From: Leptasterias polaris
Lineage: Eukaryota; Echinodermata; Asteroidea; Forcipulatida; Asteriidae
Assembly: GCA_037783415.1 (NCBI GenBank)
Contig: JAZGTN010000003.1
Location: 4,068,501 to 4,132,500 of the forward strand
Direction: 5' to 3'
Length of the DNA: 64,000 bases
Numbering within the stretch: the stretch's first letter is position 1; the number at the start of each line of letters is the position of its first letter. The notes beneath the pieces were generated by a model, which worked only from the letters and a program-made list of their open reading frames with translations, was not told the DNA's origin and did not search any database. Of the stretch, positions 22,901 through 34,100 are shown piece after piece. Both the position numbers and the translations under genes were made by a program.

Positions 22901-25900
22901 CATGTGTAAAATCCTTGACAAATTACCACCTGATTGAATGAAACTTTTCCCTGTTTCTGATTAAATAGGCCCTACTTTTAACGCACTGGTATTGGTTGCA
23001 ACACAACTTAACATGGCCTTATGGCCTTTGTGAAAGTCCAAATCATGGCCAAAATACAGGCTTGAGAAGTTGGCTTCGAACATGCCTTGACTGCAGTCAT
23101 TGTTTCTAGAGCATTTATTTGCAATTCCTAAAACAGTAGTAATTTAAAGCTTAAAAATGCATAGCATCTATACATGTTCTAATTACAGGGACCTGATAGG
23201 AATAAATACTACTCATAGGACAAGAATCAGGGACACCTGAGCACAATCCCATCCCGCAACCTTCGATCGGGAAATAAATATCTTCTTCAAGAAGTCAAAT
23301 CTCATTGCACCTGGAGGACAGATCATTCTCCGTTGCAGCACCACATCTCTGGAATCAGCTACCCCTTCGCATTAAAACCTCCAATACTATTCACTCATTC
23401 AAAAAGTCTCTCAAAACACACCTCATGTCAAAAGCATTTAGTTCCTCCTGAATTTTCTTTTGGTCCCTTCCCCTTTTGTTTTTTCTCTTCCTTTGTTACA
23501 GTGCCTTGAGCACCTTTGGTGGGTATGTGCGCTTTATAAGACTCTGTTTATATTATTATTAATGGTAAAAAGCTGCAAGCACAAAAGTACAACATCATTA
23601 TGCTTACCAGAATACGGTTACCAGCCAAAATACCATGTCACATATACTATCTGTGACTGGTATCCTGCTTACTTTCTGCTAAGCAGCTCTATGAAATTGG
23701 GCCCTGGATGGATACATGTCTTGAGTGATTAGGGTGATAGAATCATCTAACTTTACTTTATTTCCCCCAACCCTCCACTCTTCCTTCCCCAGTCCCCACA
23801 ACTCACCTTTAGAATGACTCTCTGATCCGATTGGTCTTCAAGTATACTAGTGTCTGCTGGGAAGGCATCAATCTGCGTACGGATGGCTTGGGAGATGGAC
23901 TGTACAAAGTTGACTGGAGGGAGATCGAGATCCTCGCATAAAATCTCAGCGAACATCTCAGGCGTGATTAGTGTCTCTGCAAATTGAAATTATACGTTGA
24001 ATTAAAACCTGCGGCTGATATTGGTGACTGTCAAAGACCAGTCTCTGCACTTTGTGTGACCCAACATCTGTGAGAGTTTCAAGAGCAAGCTATCATACAT
24101 GTCATAGGAGTCACAAGAAAATAGTGAAAAACCCAGTGAACGATTTCCCTTGTTTAGCAGAGCAAAATGCTACACAAATTGTATCATTTGCTACTCCAAA
24201 ATCAGGAGTTGCTACTCAATACTGGGTACTCAGTGTGCAAAAAGTTCAGTCTAAATGATTTGCTATGCAAAACTGGTGGACGAAATCGTTCCCTGAAACA
24301 CCATCACTGTTTTCAATCATTTCAGACTAGAGAGATCAAAACTAATTGTTCTACTAATTCATTTCTCAAAAACTGTCGCATTTCAGGCAAAAATATATGA
24401 AAGGAAGTTTTCCACCATGACCATCTTTATACCAAGTTAATCATAGTGTAAATTTGTGCACATTTGTATTTTCCATCTTTACCTATGTTATAAACATCCA
24501 TTGACCTATAAGCTTGGGCGATATTGCTTTTTTTCAACCACGATACACCGTCAAAAATATATCGCGATATTCGATGATATCGCGGTTAATTTGTGACGTG
24601 CGTTGAGGAAACCCACTTCTGTTTTAAAATAGCTTTAAAACTGAAGTGCCGCGAATTGGTTATTAATGTAAGGAAATTTGATAAAGGCTGTAAGGCTTTC
24701 CATTCTAGCCATGGTTTTATTTCTTTATTTCTTTCCGATTGGCCGATCGTGTGAATAATTATGACGTCGTGCTTCTCACAGCGCTGCCATAGTATTCATC
24801 ACCTCGATCCCGCAGATGTGCTTGCATGCTCCTAACGTGGTAAACTTTATAGTTAGGGGGTGAAGGAATGGCGTGTAGCTGTGAGAATTGAAAAGGCAAG
24901 GGAAATTCCCCTTTGTGAGAAATCACCTCGTGGTCGGGAAACGTAGGAGGAACGTTTTTATATATGTACATGTACGTACGTGAGCAATACCGCACACTTT
25001 TCGTTTGTTTGATGTTGGTCTGTATGAGACCGTCTGTTTGATGTTGGTCTTTTCGAAGAATCCCAGTCGGGGATCAATAGTGGGGAATCTTGCGGTTGCG
25101 ATCGGTGCCTTTTTATGTTTTTAAACAGCTCATATCATCTCGATTAGGAAATGCATCGCGATACTTCATCGAAACCGCGATTTGCCGATATTGCGATTAA
25201 AAAAACCAGACACGATATCGTAATCGTTAAAAAAATTGTATCACGATTTTCGATAATATCGTGGTATCGCCCAAGCTTATTGACCTAAGGATCCCCCAAA
25301 ATAACAATAACAGCCATTACTCATAATACCTCAAATCCACCATGAGGTTCAAGGTGCAGAGAAAATTATATCATAGGAAAGGATAGGAAGGAGAAAATAA
25401 CAATCAGGATGTAACGATGTAAAGTAGGAAAAACAGTACATAGTAAGACAGAAAGTTAAGGTACAATAAGAAAAAAAGAATCATTAAATGGAAAAAAACC
25501 ATCAACATGAAAAAGAAGTTTCTCTAATAAGGACAACAAGAAAGTGTGACAAATATTCAACATTGTTTTATAAAGACATATCGAAAAACAATCAATTAAA
25601 ACATCGAAAAACAATCAATTAAATCATCGAAAAACAATCAATTAAAACAGCTAAGCAAAACTAACGAGTTAAAGATAAATATCAAAACAAACTGTTTCAT
25701 CTTCCATTCCTAACCCAATTCTGGGGATGCATACTTTGACTCATAGTAACGTCTTAGTACTCAGACTTTTAGTAAAGTACTAGTACTCAGACTTATACTT
25801 ATAGTAAAGTACTAGTACTCAGACTTATACTTATAGTAAAGTACTAGTACTCAGACTTATACTTATAGTAAAGTACTAGTACTCAGACTTATACTTATAG

Positions 25901-28900
25901 TAAAGTACTAGTACTCAGACTTATACTTATAGTAAAGTACTAGTACTCAGAATGATAAGGAGCATAATGTGGCATTGCTAAGCAATATCTTAAAATTTGG
26001 GCTGAGAAGGACTCAGTGCTCACCGTTCTTGTTCCAAGTAAAAGTGTCCCTCAGTTTCTGGCCTTCAATCTCCATATCAAGCCTGATGGGTACCAGTGTC
26101 TCTGGCATGTCTGCATTGTCATGGATTATGGCTGGATCATGATCATCATAGCTGAGAAACGAAAACATTCAGAGATTTAAACAATATACAATGAAAGCGT
26201 ATACAACTCTACATGTACTTCCACAATAACAGTGTGGGTTGGATACCCTGTTATGGCACTTGTACCCCTGAGCAAGGCACTTCACCATAGTTGCTTCAAA
26301 AAAGTTGGGAAGGTACATGTATAGTGCATTCTGCTCTACCAGCCAGGCTCCTAGTGGATGATACCCATGCCTACATCCTTAAGGACTGTGAAGGGGGTAA
26401 CCCTGTTTCAGCCCCAGGAGTAGGAGGCAACGTGCCCCTGGTGTCAATTGATTTGGGTCGATAGCCCAAATCAGTTATGTGTAGCCCTCACCTTGAAGTG
26501 GCCGTCCATGGCCTTGTGAGTAAGGCAATATCTCATTTAAAAAAACAAAAAACAAAAACAGGGTGCTGATCAGTGCTGCACCATTACTAGAAGGACAGGG
26601 ACTCTACTTAGATGAAAAAATAAGCTTCAAATGAGCACTCTGCAGATGAAAAAATAAGCTTCAAATGAGCACTCTGCAGATGAACTTATATACATTCAAA
26701 GACAATTTTAAACATACTGACAGATATGTATATTTAATTTGTAGTAATATCATGTCAAACACCCTTCAGTCTCCTGAGGATGACTAGAGCAGGGTACTCC
26801 AAACGCTAAGACCAAAAAGAAATCCCTCCTTGTCAGTAACGTTAATAACGAGAAGTCCCCTCTATCCACTAAGCAAAAGTGGTAGTTCCCGACCGATTTT
26901 AGGTGGTACTTGTCAAGCATAACAGTTGTTTTCATAACTAAGAAGTCTCCTAAATTCCGAAATTTACTCAGCGTCAGTAAAATAGCTCGACAACTTCTCA
27001 AAGAACAAATCTACACAGCAAGCTAGGGTGCATACATATGGCGTTACTGCAAACTGAATATACATGTACATTGATACCTAGCAATGCAATGCCTCAAAAT
27101 AATATACAAACATAATAATACAAATAATTTGCACCTCTTTTATAGCGCGTTATCACATCCGATAAATGGACAATTTATAGATTTTACAACAGGTATGCAG
27201 GTTTGAATTATGGTCGAGTGGTTAAGATCATCGAATTCAAGTTCTGGTGGTTTAGTCATTGGGGTGTGGGTTCGAGTCCCGGTCATGTCGCTGTGTCCCT
27301 GAGCGAGACACTTTGCTATAATTGCTTCTCTTCACCCAGGTGTATGAATGGGTACCTGCGAGGGTAGAGGTTGATATTGTGTTTGAAAAAGCCTTCTGAG
27401 CGCACGGCAGCTCGGGCTGTATACTCCCCAGGGAGCTGAGAAAGATTAAAGGAATGTTATTGGCCCAATGACCAGGACACTAATGAAAAGCGCATTGAGA
27501 CATTATTGTAAAATGCGCTATATAAGAACTGGCTATTATTATTATTATTATTATATTATTATGATACCCATTTAAATAGACCCTTGTAAGGGTTTACAAG
27601 GTCATGCTGTGCAATCTGCAGCCAACCATACCATAAACATTGGGACAAACCCCCTTCTCTTATCAATAATTAGTGTACTGTGTTCCTTCATGTACATTAC
27701 ACAAAATACAGGAACTTTGGCTTTATGTCTGATTCAAAGGACAAAGCAATTATGGTCAAGTGTCTTGCTCAAGGATACGTGCGTGACCAGGAGCCAAACC
27801 CATACTTTGACAAAACCAGAACTTGAGTCTCGGTGCACTAGACCGCTCAGCCATGACACATTAGTAGAAGGTTTGCTAAATGTGAAGGGTTTTTCTGATG
27901 CACTCCACTTACCACATGGGAAATGTTCGTTGCCTTTTTGGACCGACTCGATTCCGAGAGATACTGGTGGAGCACGGTACAGCATCCAGGTGATGTGAGC
28001 TGTTGGGTATAGCTGGTACCCAGTCCCTGCTGCGTTTGGGTTTAGCCTCTCGCAGGTTATTGGTGTCTGTGCTGATTGCAACTGCCCGGTACTTTGAATC
28101 CCAGCCCTCAAGGATCTCCTCTACCTCTGTGGACTTGAGGAGAGTAACGTTGGTGGCAAGTCCATGTTGACCAAAACCTAAAATAAAAACAAGATTGAAA
28201 GGTGATTTTTTTTAAACCGATGGAGGGTGAATTCATTAATGTGAGCAAGAATAAACAGCAAGATGGTACACAAATGTAGATAGCATTAAATTACCAAATT
28301 ATTGGAAACATGGGAAATGAGTTGTTCCTGTACAAGGACCTCTTTCAACAAGACAGACTAGGTCAAACAGTAACACTAGTGCTGTCTGGCTTTTGACTCT
28401 ATAATTAGGCCTTGAATTGCATAGAAGCCATGGCTTGTGTCACCCTGGTTTTGGCCTTGGTGCCCCTTCAAACGTTTTCCATCAATTTTAACATTTTCCA
28501 ATGGACGTGCCCTGTACAGTTAATGCATATAGACATGTATAATGGCCTTGACCTCTTGAAGATGAAATTCTAGACTCGTTCAATCCTCGACCAGGGTTCG
28601 AAATTAGCAGTCGCCTGGTCGCCAAATGCGAGTGAAACAGCGGCGGGCGAGTCAAAACCCTTTCTTTACTAGTCCGTCGGGTGAGTCCAAAAATGTTCCT
28701 TTTCACAATTAATGAGGGGTACGCTTAGTTGTAAAATCCCAAAGAGAGATTATTTTTAAGTTTGTGAAATGGTTCGACAAGTCTTGATATTTGCTAGATC
28801 TAATGTGGCCGCTATGGTTCAAACAAGCATGCACATAACCCCATGGTGCTAAGTATCCACTGGCCACACAACGTTCGGTCGCCCACGGGAAGTACATGTA

Positions 28901-31494
28901 CATGTATACACAACACATGGTGTATTGTGCAGTACAACACAGCAGGTCCAAAGTCCAAGCTAACCAACATTCCGCACGCTGTGATTGGCCGTTGATAAAT
29001 CCATATTCATAAAAGAAAGCTTGGCTAGACTCCAACTCCGGACACGTTCATGAACTGAGTAAAGAATTGCTGAACAGGCCTGCGGAGTCAGTACTTCACA
29101 CAGCCTTGCATTAAGGCTATTCAAACATCGACAACCTTTGGGCGATGCGGGCAAACTTCATCAATTTTTTTCTCAATGTGCATCGTCGATCCTCAAATCA
29201 CGAATCCAAGAAAATGGTTGTTTATGCAATAAGTGTTATTACTGGCAGAAATTAGGATATAAGATCGTCCAAAAACAAAAGTTTGCAAACTTTACTTCCC
29301 TGGTTTTTTTTTTTAATGCTTCAAAAATTGTGAGCATTTAATACGTGGGCTAGTGAAAAAACTTGCAGGCTACCCAAAGTTTTAATTGACTCGATTTGGT
29401 TGGCAAGTGAAAGAAAAAAGCTTAACCAATGCCAAGTATACACAACACATGTACTCTTTCTTCCTCATTGTATAACATTAATTTACTATGAAAGTATTTT
29501 GCGACTAAAAATTAAAAACAATTATTTGAGTGGTTATATATGGTAATCATTTCTAAATTCTAGGTCACTTACGATCTCCAATTGTGACTATTTTCTTGCG
29601 TTCTTCAACTGTTGCCAACTTTCTCCAAAGTGACGGATACTTCTTGTAGAGTGAGCCACGGAACATGCGCAGATAATATCCAACCTGTAAACCAAAATTG
29701 AAATTTGAAGTATATTTTAGAATTTTAAAATAATTTTCAAACATTTTACTCCACCATTTAAATTGTAAATTTTTGTAATTTTTGTTCTCTCAAAATTTAT
29801 GACCATGCCTGGGATAATGCCACTCTCCATATAATTTTTTTTTTTTAAATGGTGTGTAGTACTAGTAGTACTACTACTAGTACTAGTGTAGTAGTGTAGT
29901 GATACTACTAGTACTCTACCATGACTACCCTCCCCTGTAGACTGTAGTGTTTGAGAAGTGCTTTTTTAGTCGTGGTACTGTCTGAATTGTTGTACTTGTA
30001 CGTAGTTAGTAGATGTAGTGTTGGCACCCTGCGGAATTTTAGCCCTTGTGTTTAACTTCGTAGTAGTATAGTCAAATCTCATATTACCGCGGGTCTCGTA
30101 ATACTGTGGTACCAGAAATTCCATTCTTTTCGTTGTCAATACGCCCTCAAGCGACGACTTTCAATAAGTGAACCGGTAACTAAGGCCCTGACAACTATTT
30201 TGTGGACTTCCGAGAAAAAAATTATCATCTCCTGGAAAGTTATACACAAAATTGTACAAAAATGTACTTTTTACTGACCTAGTGAATTTCCGTTGACCAT
30301 GTCTGTCAAAACGTACCCCTAATCTTTTCACACTTTATTGCCAAGTTCATTTTGTTGACGCGAATTCAAAGTGCTAGCCCCAATTTTCACTTTTGCAATT
30401 TGAATTTTTGTTATTGGACATGTCACACTCTCGAAATTGTGCACAGAAGTACTGAGTTAAAACAAGGTTTTTTTCCTCGTAAAATACCATTTGCTACCGC
30501 TGTGAAGAATTGCGCGCTCAATATCCTTTACCGTACATGTCACATGTCAGCATGATGCCGCGATGATATGGAATGAGGCTCTCCTCCAGAATCGCACCAC
30601 GCGCATGCTCACTTTCAGAGACGTCGTTGACGAATTAAATCAGACAAACGATATATTTTGTTTAGCTCATAGTGGAAAGTAATACTTCAGCAATGATAGG
30701 ACACTTTACACAGGTTGGTAATATCATGGAGGTAGTCTATTCCTACCTCCATGGTAATATTATTTTATTTGGATAAAAAAAAGCGATAACCCCCACGGTA
30801 ATAGGTAATAAGGTTTATCGCGAATAGCAAAATACCAAGAGAGGGCGCTGTTTGGCCGCGCATGATAGTGTAGTGAAAGGGGGCAACCCGGCCCGGGAAC
30901 TCGCGCACGACGGCCGACTGTAGCATTTGCCCCCTCTGCCCTCCCATGATCCATTGCGATTCTGAATCGCGATAAACCTTATTAACCAATCCTACGTAAC
31001 TATTTATTATTAATATTTATAATAATTAATAACTAACTTTTATTTTGCCTAGATAAGATAGATAGATTTGCTTAACGAGGGAAAAAAGAGTGGTGGTTGG
31101 TTTTACTTATTAAGAAACCTTTCCCCACCATCCCACACAGTTCTGAACACTACTTTCTATGGATGAAAATTTACAGGGAGCCATTTACGTTACAGCTCCG
31201 TTGGAATATGATTTTGGACAACAATTTGATTTTGAACAAACAAGGCGAAGCGAAACACACGTCGTCATAATTTTTAAAATCATTGTCATTTTATAGACAA
31301 AAGGAAAAGACATTTCGATATGAAAATCCCAAATCATTTGTATGAATCTCTTACTTCAAATTAAACTGATTTGAAATCGCACTCACCTCAGAACCTATCA
31401 TGAACTTGTCTCCACCTTCCTCAAACTGGAAAACATCTGGTTTTTTGCCGTAAGTTCGCGGAGGAACGGGGACTTTCTCACCGTTGGCCGCCAT
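19899..31494 (-). CDS. SMARCB1: SMARCB1 (SNF5/INI1/BAF47), complete, 8 coding exons, 381 aa
   Basis: Core subunit of SWI/SNF (BAF) chromatin-remodelling complexes in the nucleus; known to tie the ATPase complex to the nucleosome. Exon sizes 108, 112, 265, 128, 170, 191, 132 and 40 nt close in phase throughout. Domains in order: N-terminal winged-helix region in exons 1-3 ([43 protein letters not shown]); a linker with [17 protein letters not shown]5 repeat 1 ([20 protein letters not shown], about residues 185-250); SNF5 repeat 2 ([18 protein letters not shown], from about 262); and a C-terminal basic helix ending [13 protein letters not shown], the part known to bind the nucleosome acidic patch. 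Length fits the usual 370-385 aa. No damaging change seen. Large introns hold LINE, SINE, hAT-like and MITE insertions. A truncated tandem duplicate lies 4.7 kb upstream. Confidence 0.97.
20478..20617. repeat. Inverted-repeat element, inserted in a SINE
   Basis: Ends AGGCCGTATCTGAATTGGTG and GCCAATTCAGACACAGCCT are complementary. A tRNA-Leu-like SINE piece (GCACTAGACCGCTGGGCCAT, antisense A box) follows at once on the right, and its flank is seen on the left. A diverged relative occurs at about 60925-61010. Confidence 0.7.
20731..20862 (-). CDS. SMARCB1: SMARCB1 exon 7
   Basis: 132 nt, acceptor CATTCTCAG, donor GTAAGT, phases 2 to 2. Encodes [15 protein letters not shown] to [10 protein letters not shown]. 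Confidence 0.96.
22077..22267 (-). CDS. SMARCB1: SMARCB1 exon 6 (SNF5 repeat 2)
   Basis: 191 nt, acceptor TCCTAG, donor GTTAGT, phases 0 to 2. Encodes [18 protein letters not shown] through [12 protein letters not shown]. Confidence 0.96.
23225..23555 (+). mobile_element. LINE 3' end fragment
   Basis: One frame reads [20 protein letters not shown] then [16 protein letters not shown], the common C-terminus of CR1/L2-type reverse transcriptase ORFs. It ends in an (ATT)n tail at about 23540. Antisense to SMARCB1, intron between exons 5 and 6. Confidence 0.8.
23567..23704. repeat. GGGCCC hairpin family copy
   Basis: Contains CTTACCAGAATACGGTTACC, TGACTGGTATCCTGCTTA and ends GCTCTATGAAATTGGGCCC; the left end is eroded. 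Confidence 0.75.
23807..23976 (-). CDS. SMARCB1: SMARCB1 exon 5 (SNF5 repeat 1, second half)
   Basis: 170 nt, acceptor ATTTGCAG, donor GTGAGT, phases 1 to 0. Encodes [20 protein letters not shown] to [12 protein letters not shown]. Confidence 0.96.
24509..25279. mobile_element. hAT-like non-autonomous DNA transposon, 771 bp
   Basis: Perfect 15-bp terminal inverted repeats TAAGCTTGGGCGATA and TATCGCCCAAGCTTA are flanked by an exact 8-bp target duplication TTGACCTA (24501-24508 and 25280-25287). Subterminal regions are full of CGATAT/ATCGCG repeats. No transposase frame. 8-bp duplications are typical of hAT elements, so hAT is an inference. Inserted in SMARCB1 intron 4. Confidence 0.88.
25755..25953. 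repeat. Tandem array, 32-bp unit, about six copies
   Basis: The unit contains GTACTCAGACTTATACTTAT followed by AGTAAAGTACTA. Copies are nearly perfect, indicating recent expansion. Located in SMARCB1 intron 4 about 70 bp from exon 4. Confidence 0.9.
26024..26151 (-). CDS. SMARCB1: SMARCB1 exon 4 (SNF5 repeat 1, first half)
   Basis: 128 nt, acceptor TTTCTCAG, donor GTGAGC, phases 2 to 1. Encodes [20 protein letters not shown] then [20 protein letters not shown]. Confidence 0.96.
26611..26682. repeat. Tandem duplication, 34-bp unit, two copies
   Basis: GATGAAAAAATAAGCTTCAA followed by ATGAGCACTCTGCA occurs twice in exact tandem. Confidence 0.85.
27206..27560 (+). repeat. tRNA-derived SINE with (ATT)n tail
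   Basis: The head has Pol III boxes: A-box-like GGTCGAGTGGTTAAG and B-box GGTTCGAGTCC. The body includes CTGTATACTCCCCAGGGAGC and GCGCATTGAGACATT, and it ends TATAAGAACTGGCTATTATT with an (ATT)n tail. A fragment of the body lies inverted at about 20255-20325. Confidence 0.8.
27735..27870 (-). repeat. tRNA-Leu-like SINE fragment
   Basis: On the minus strand TGGCTGAGCGGTCTAGTGCA resembles a tRNA-Leu A box region. Related sequence lies at 20618-20650. Directly downstream of SMARCB1 exon 3. Confidence 0.5.
27913..28177 (-). CDS. SMARCB1: SMARCB1 exon 3
   Basis: 265 nt, acceptor TTATTTTAG, donor GTAAGT, phases 1 to 2. Encodes [20 protein letters not shown] through [14 protein letters not shown] to KRQRTFPM. 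Its first two-fifths are duplicated at 36.4 kb. Confidence 0.95.
28405..28600. repeat. Dispersed repeat, GGCCTTGAATT family
   Basis: Homologous to 36655-36830 at the equivalent intron position of the SMARCB1 duplicate, so it was probably copied with it. Also related to 5181-5300 and 45105-45265. Confidence 0.7.
29573..29684 (-). CDS. SMARCB1: SMARCB1 exon 2
   Basis: 112 nt, acceptor GTTTACAG, donor GTAAGT, phases 0 to 1. Encodes [20 protein letters not shown] then [17 protein letters not shown]. Confidence 0.96.
30718..30763. repeat. Mini-foldback CATGGAGGTA...TACCTCCATG
   Basis: A short hairpin with arms ATCATGGAGGTAG and CTACCTCCATGGTAAT and a 6-8 nt loop. The same arms recur at 38402, 40376-40397 and 44638-44657. 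Confidence 0.7.
30807..30988. repeat. GC-rich MITE-like element in SMARCB1 intron 1
   Basis: Ends GTAATAAGGTTTATCGCGA and TCGCGATAAACCTTATTAA are complementary. The interior is unusually GC-rich (GGCAACCCGGCCCGGGAACT) for this window. Confidence 0.8.
31387..31494 (-). CDS. SMARCB1: SMARCB1 exon 1
   Basis: 108 nt from ATG to a GTGAGT donor, phase 0. Encodes [20 protein letters not shown] then [16 protein letters not shown]. The first Met in a clean context is chosen because the duplicate gene has the same start. Confidence 0.95.
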
Positions 31495-31558
31495 CTCTCT
31501 CTCTGTGCGTGCTGTGCGTGCTGTGTGTGTTTGTTGAATTGTAACAAAAGCAATTACA

Positions 31559-31582
31559 GGACGCCCTCTCGTGAAATATATA
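31559..31582 (-). promoter_or_regulatory. SMARCB1: SMARCB1 promoter block conserved with the duplicate
   Basis: GGACGCCCTCTCGTGAAATA followed by TATAA, 65 bp upstream of the ATG, is repeated at 39312-39336. Its survival in both copies suggests it belongs to the start region. Confidence 0.45.
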
Positions 31583-31599
31583 ATTATAACTTGTGGGAT

Positions 31600-32541
31600 A
31601 CGCATAGGGGAGGGACTAGCCTAAGAAAAAAGGGGAGGGGTGAAGCATGTTGTATTTTTCCAGTCAACCTCAGTTGTCAAATGTTCCTAAGTCTGACATT
31701 CGAGAAAAATAAAACTGATCAATTTTGACCAACTGACCAATACAAGCTAATTGTAAAAAAGTCCTTCATCCAGGCTTGTATGCCCTTGCTGTAGTGTATG
31801 GTTTCATTCATGCAGATGCAGCAAGTCAAATGCACATTTTGGTACTATTCAGTTTGCATTTCCATCCAATTTTCTTCCAATTTCCATCCCACTCTTAGCT
31901 AGCGACCACACCACATACACAGCAGTACAAAATGCCCTCATAGTGGATGCCAGAATACAATCTTGTACAGTTGGTTTATTTTTTATCCTCCAATCAAATT
32001 ACAAAGATCTAACTTGATGTTATGAAACATATGATCAATGAATGTTTTGCATTCGTCCAATGGAAAGAATGTTTTAATTCCTTAAAAACTGAATATGTTC
32101 CAATTTGTGGTAAACCTTAAAAGAACTCTTTATAACAAATATAAAAACTTCCTGTTTGAACCGGAAGAAAAGCTCACAGGGTTAATATAATTACTTCAAT
32201 CTTGCTCTATCACAAAGACTATTGAAATTTATCAGTTGTCATTTAATAGATTTGAGTTTGTGTACAACTGTTGACATAACCTGTTTTATTGATTAAGTTT
32301 GGTTATAAGCTACAATGTAATGTATATGTAATGTATAAATTCTTGAAATAATATGACAATCAAAGCACAATAAAAAAAATACCCCTTTTAACCTGGGTCA
32401 CATTTGGGTCATGTCTTTGCATGAAATGAACCATTAGTACTGACCTACAAAATGTTGCAAAGATCTTATATGTCATACAGTTCATACGTTTTAATTTAAA
32501 TCTTAGATTTTATATATTTCTGTACATATTACATAATATGT
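31600..32541. other. Intergenic, no gene recognised
   Basis: AT-rich. The first 60 bp (GGGGAGGGACTAGCCTAAG) are still homologous to 39340-39390 upstream of the duplicate, marking the far end of the duplicated block. Confidence 0.5.
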
Positions 32542-32545
32542 TTAA

Positions 32546-32912
32546 AGGCACTGAACACGTTTGGTAATTCCCCAAAATATATATTAGCATAAAAACTTAC
32601 TTGGTAACGAGCAAAGGAGAGCTGTTGATAGTATAAAACATTGTGAGAAACGACTCCCTCTGAAGTAACGTAGTTTTTGAGAAAGAGGTAATTTCTCACT
32701 AAAATAATAAAAGACTTCATGCATGAAGTCTTTTATTGGCATCTGAAAGCACACAAATTGTGCAACACGGGTGTATTTTCTTTCATTATTTTCTTGCAAC
32801 TTCGATGACCAATTCAGCCCAAATTTTCACAGGTTTGCTATTTTATGCATATGTTGGGATACACCAAGTGACAATACTGGTCTTTGACAATTACCAAACG
32901 TGTTCAGTGCCT
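32546..32912. repeat. TTAA-target element, full copy, 367 bp
   Basis: AGGCACTGAACACGTTTGGT and its complement ACCAAACGTGTTCAGTGCCT form the ends, flanked by TTAA on both sides (32542-32545 and 32913-32916). An internal palindrome AAAAGACTTCATGCATGAAG sits in the middle. TTAA duplication is known for piggyBac-type transposases. Confidence 0.9.
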
Positions 32913-33199
32913 TTAAGACTCTAATTTAAGTTATAGGCTACAACATGATATAATCGCACACACAGGTCCTTGTTATTTGACTGGTGGAACACGCAACATG
33001 TGTCATCTTTTATTCTGCTATGTATACTCCCATATGATGTTTCAAAATGTTATATAGGAGTCCTATAATAATGTATAATTATAGGATACATTGGATGCAG
33101 AAGCATGGTTTCAAAAATAATTGTTTCCAGCCTGTTTGTCCAATAGAGGAAAGGTTGTGTCACAGCAGACAAGATTGGTGTCCACATGGAGTCATCCAT

Positions 33200-34100
33200 G
33201 TTGTTTAGATTAGAAGGGTTTATAGGATTTTCAGAGTGTTGGATAGAAGGGTTTATAGGATTTTCAGAGTGTTGGATAGACTAGTTTCAATGTCTATTTT
33301 GTGTTTATTTCGAACCAAATTCAAATGACACAGATCTATGTGAGTTATATAAAGTATGCATTTTATTCCTGCATTGACACAAAATACAATCTCTCAGTGA
33401 AATCATTGCTTCGTGAAATGGATCATAGGTAAGATTTCTCATCACGACTATATTCCGCGAAAGTTCACTCACATGTATCTAAAATTTGTATAATACAATT
33501 TGTACAGTTGTAAACTAAGAAGTATAAGATTATTCACCAACAAAATTTGTATACAAAGCTTACAGGATTTTGTCAATAAACTACTACTAATAATATCGTT
33601 AATTTAAGCAAAATCGTTTTGGCTATTTACATGATTTATGGCTAACAACTTAAAGCTAAAAAAACAAAAACATCTCAAGCCTCATGAGTGGCCCATCCCT
33701 GTGACAGGTATGCACTGTAACAATAAGAGGCATGCCACCATTGCTGTTCTCGCTATTGTCCAAAAACCGGCAGTACATAAAACAATATTTAAAGAGATAT
33801 TTTATAGAATATCAATAGAAATGCCTGAGAGGACTGTTAAATAAATAAATAAACATCTCCAGATGAGTGTTATTTAATAATAATAATAATAATAATAATA
33901 ATACAGCATTTTTAAAGCGCACTTTATCTGTGTGACATTCAAAGGCGCTGGTCAAGAACAAGAAGAAAATTTCACTCGATATGTTTAAAGGCTAATCTGA
34001 AGAGATGGGTTTTGAGAGATTGTTGGAATCGTGAGATGTCATGTGTGTCCTTGAGATGTTGAGGCAGAGAGTTCCAGAGGCGGGGTGAAATGTTACTAAA
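33200..34100. repeat. Small tandem duplication, (AAT)n and SINE/LINE-tail-like sequence
   Basis: TAGAAGGGTTTATAGGATTT followed by TCAGAGTGTTGGA is duplicated at 33211-33282. (AAT)n lies at about 33875-33903, followed by a segment (TTTAAAGCGCACTTTATCTG, GAGAGTTCCAGAGGCGGGG) typical of 3' tails of invertebrate SINE/LINE repeats, in antisense. Confidence 0.5.

Noticed and set aside
25755..25953. CRISPR or transposon
   Set aside because: Simple head-to-tail 32-bp minisatellite without unique spacers or terminal repeats.
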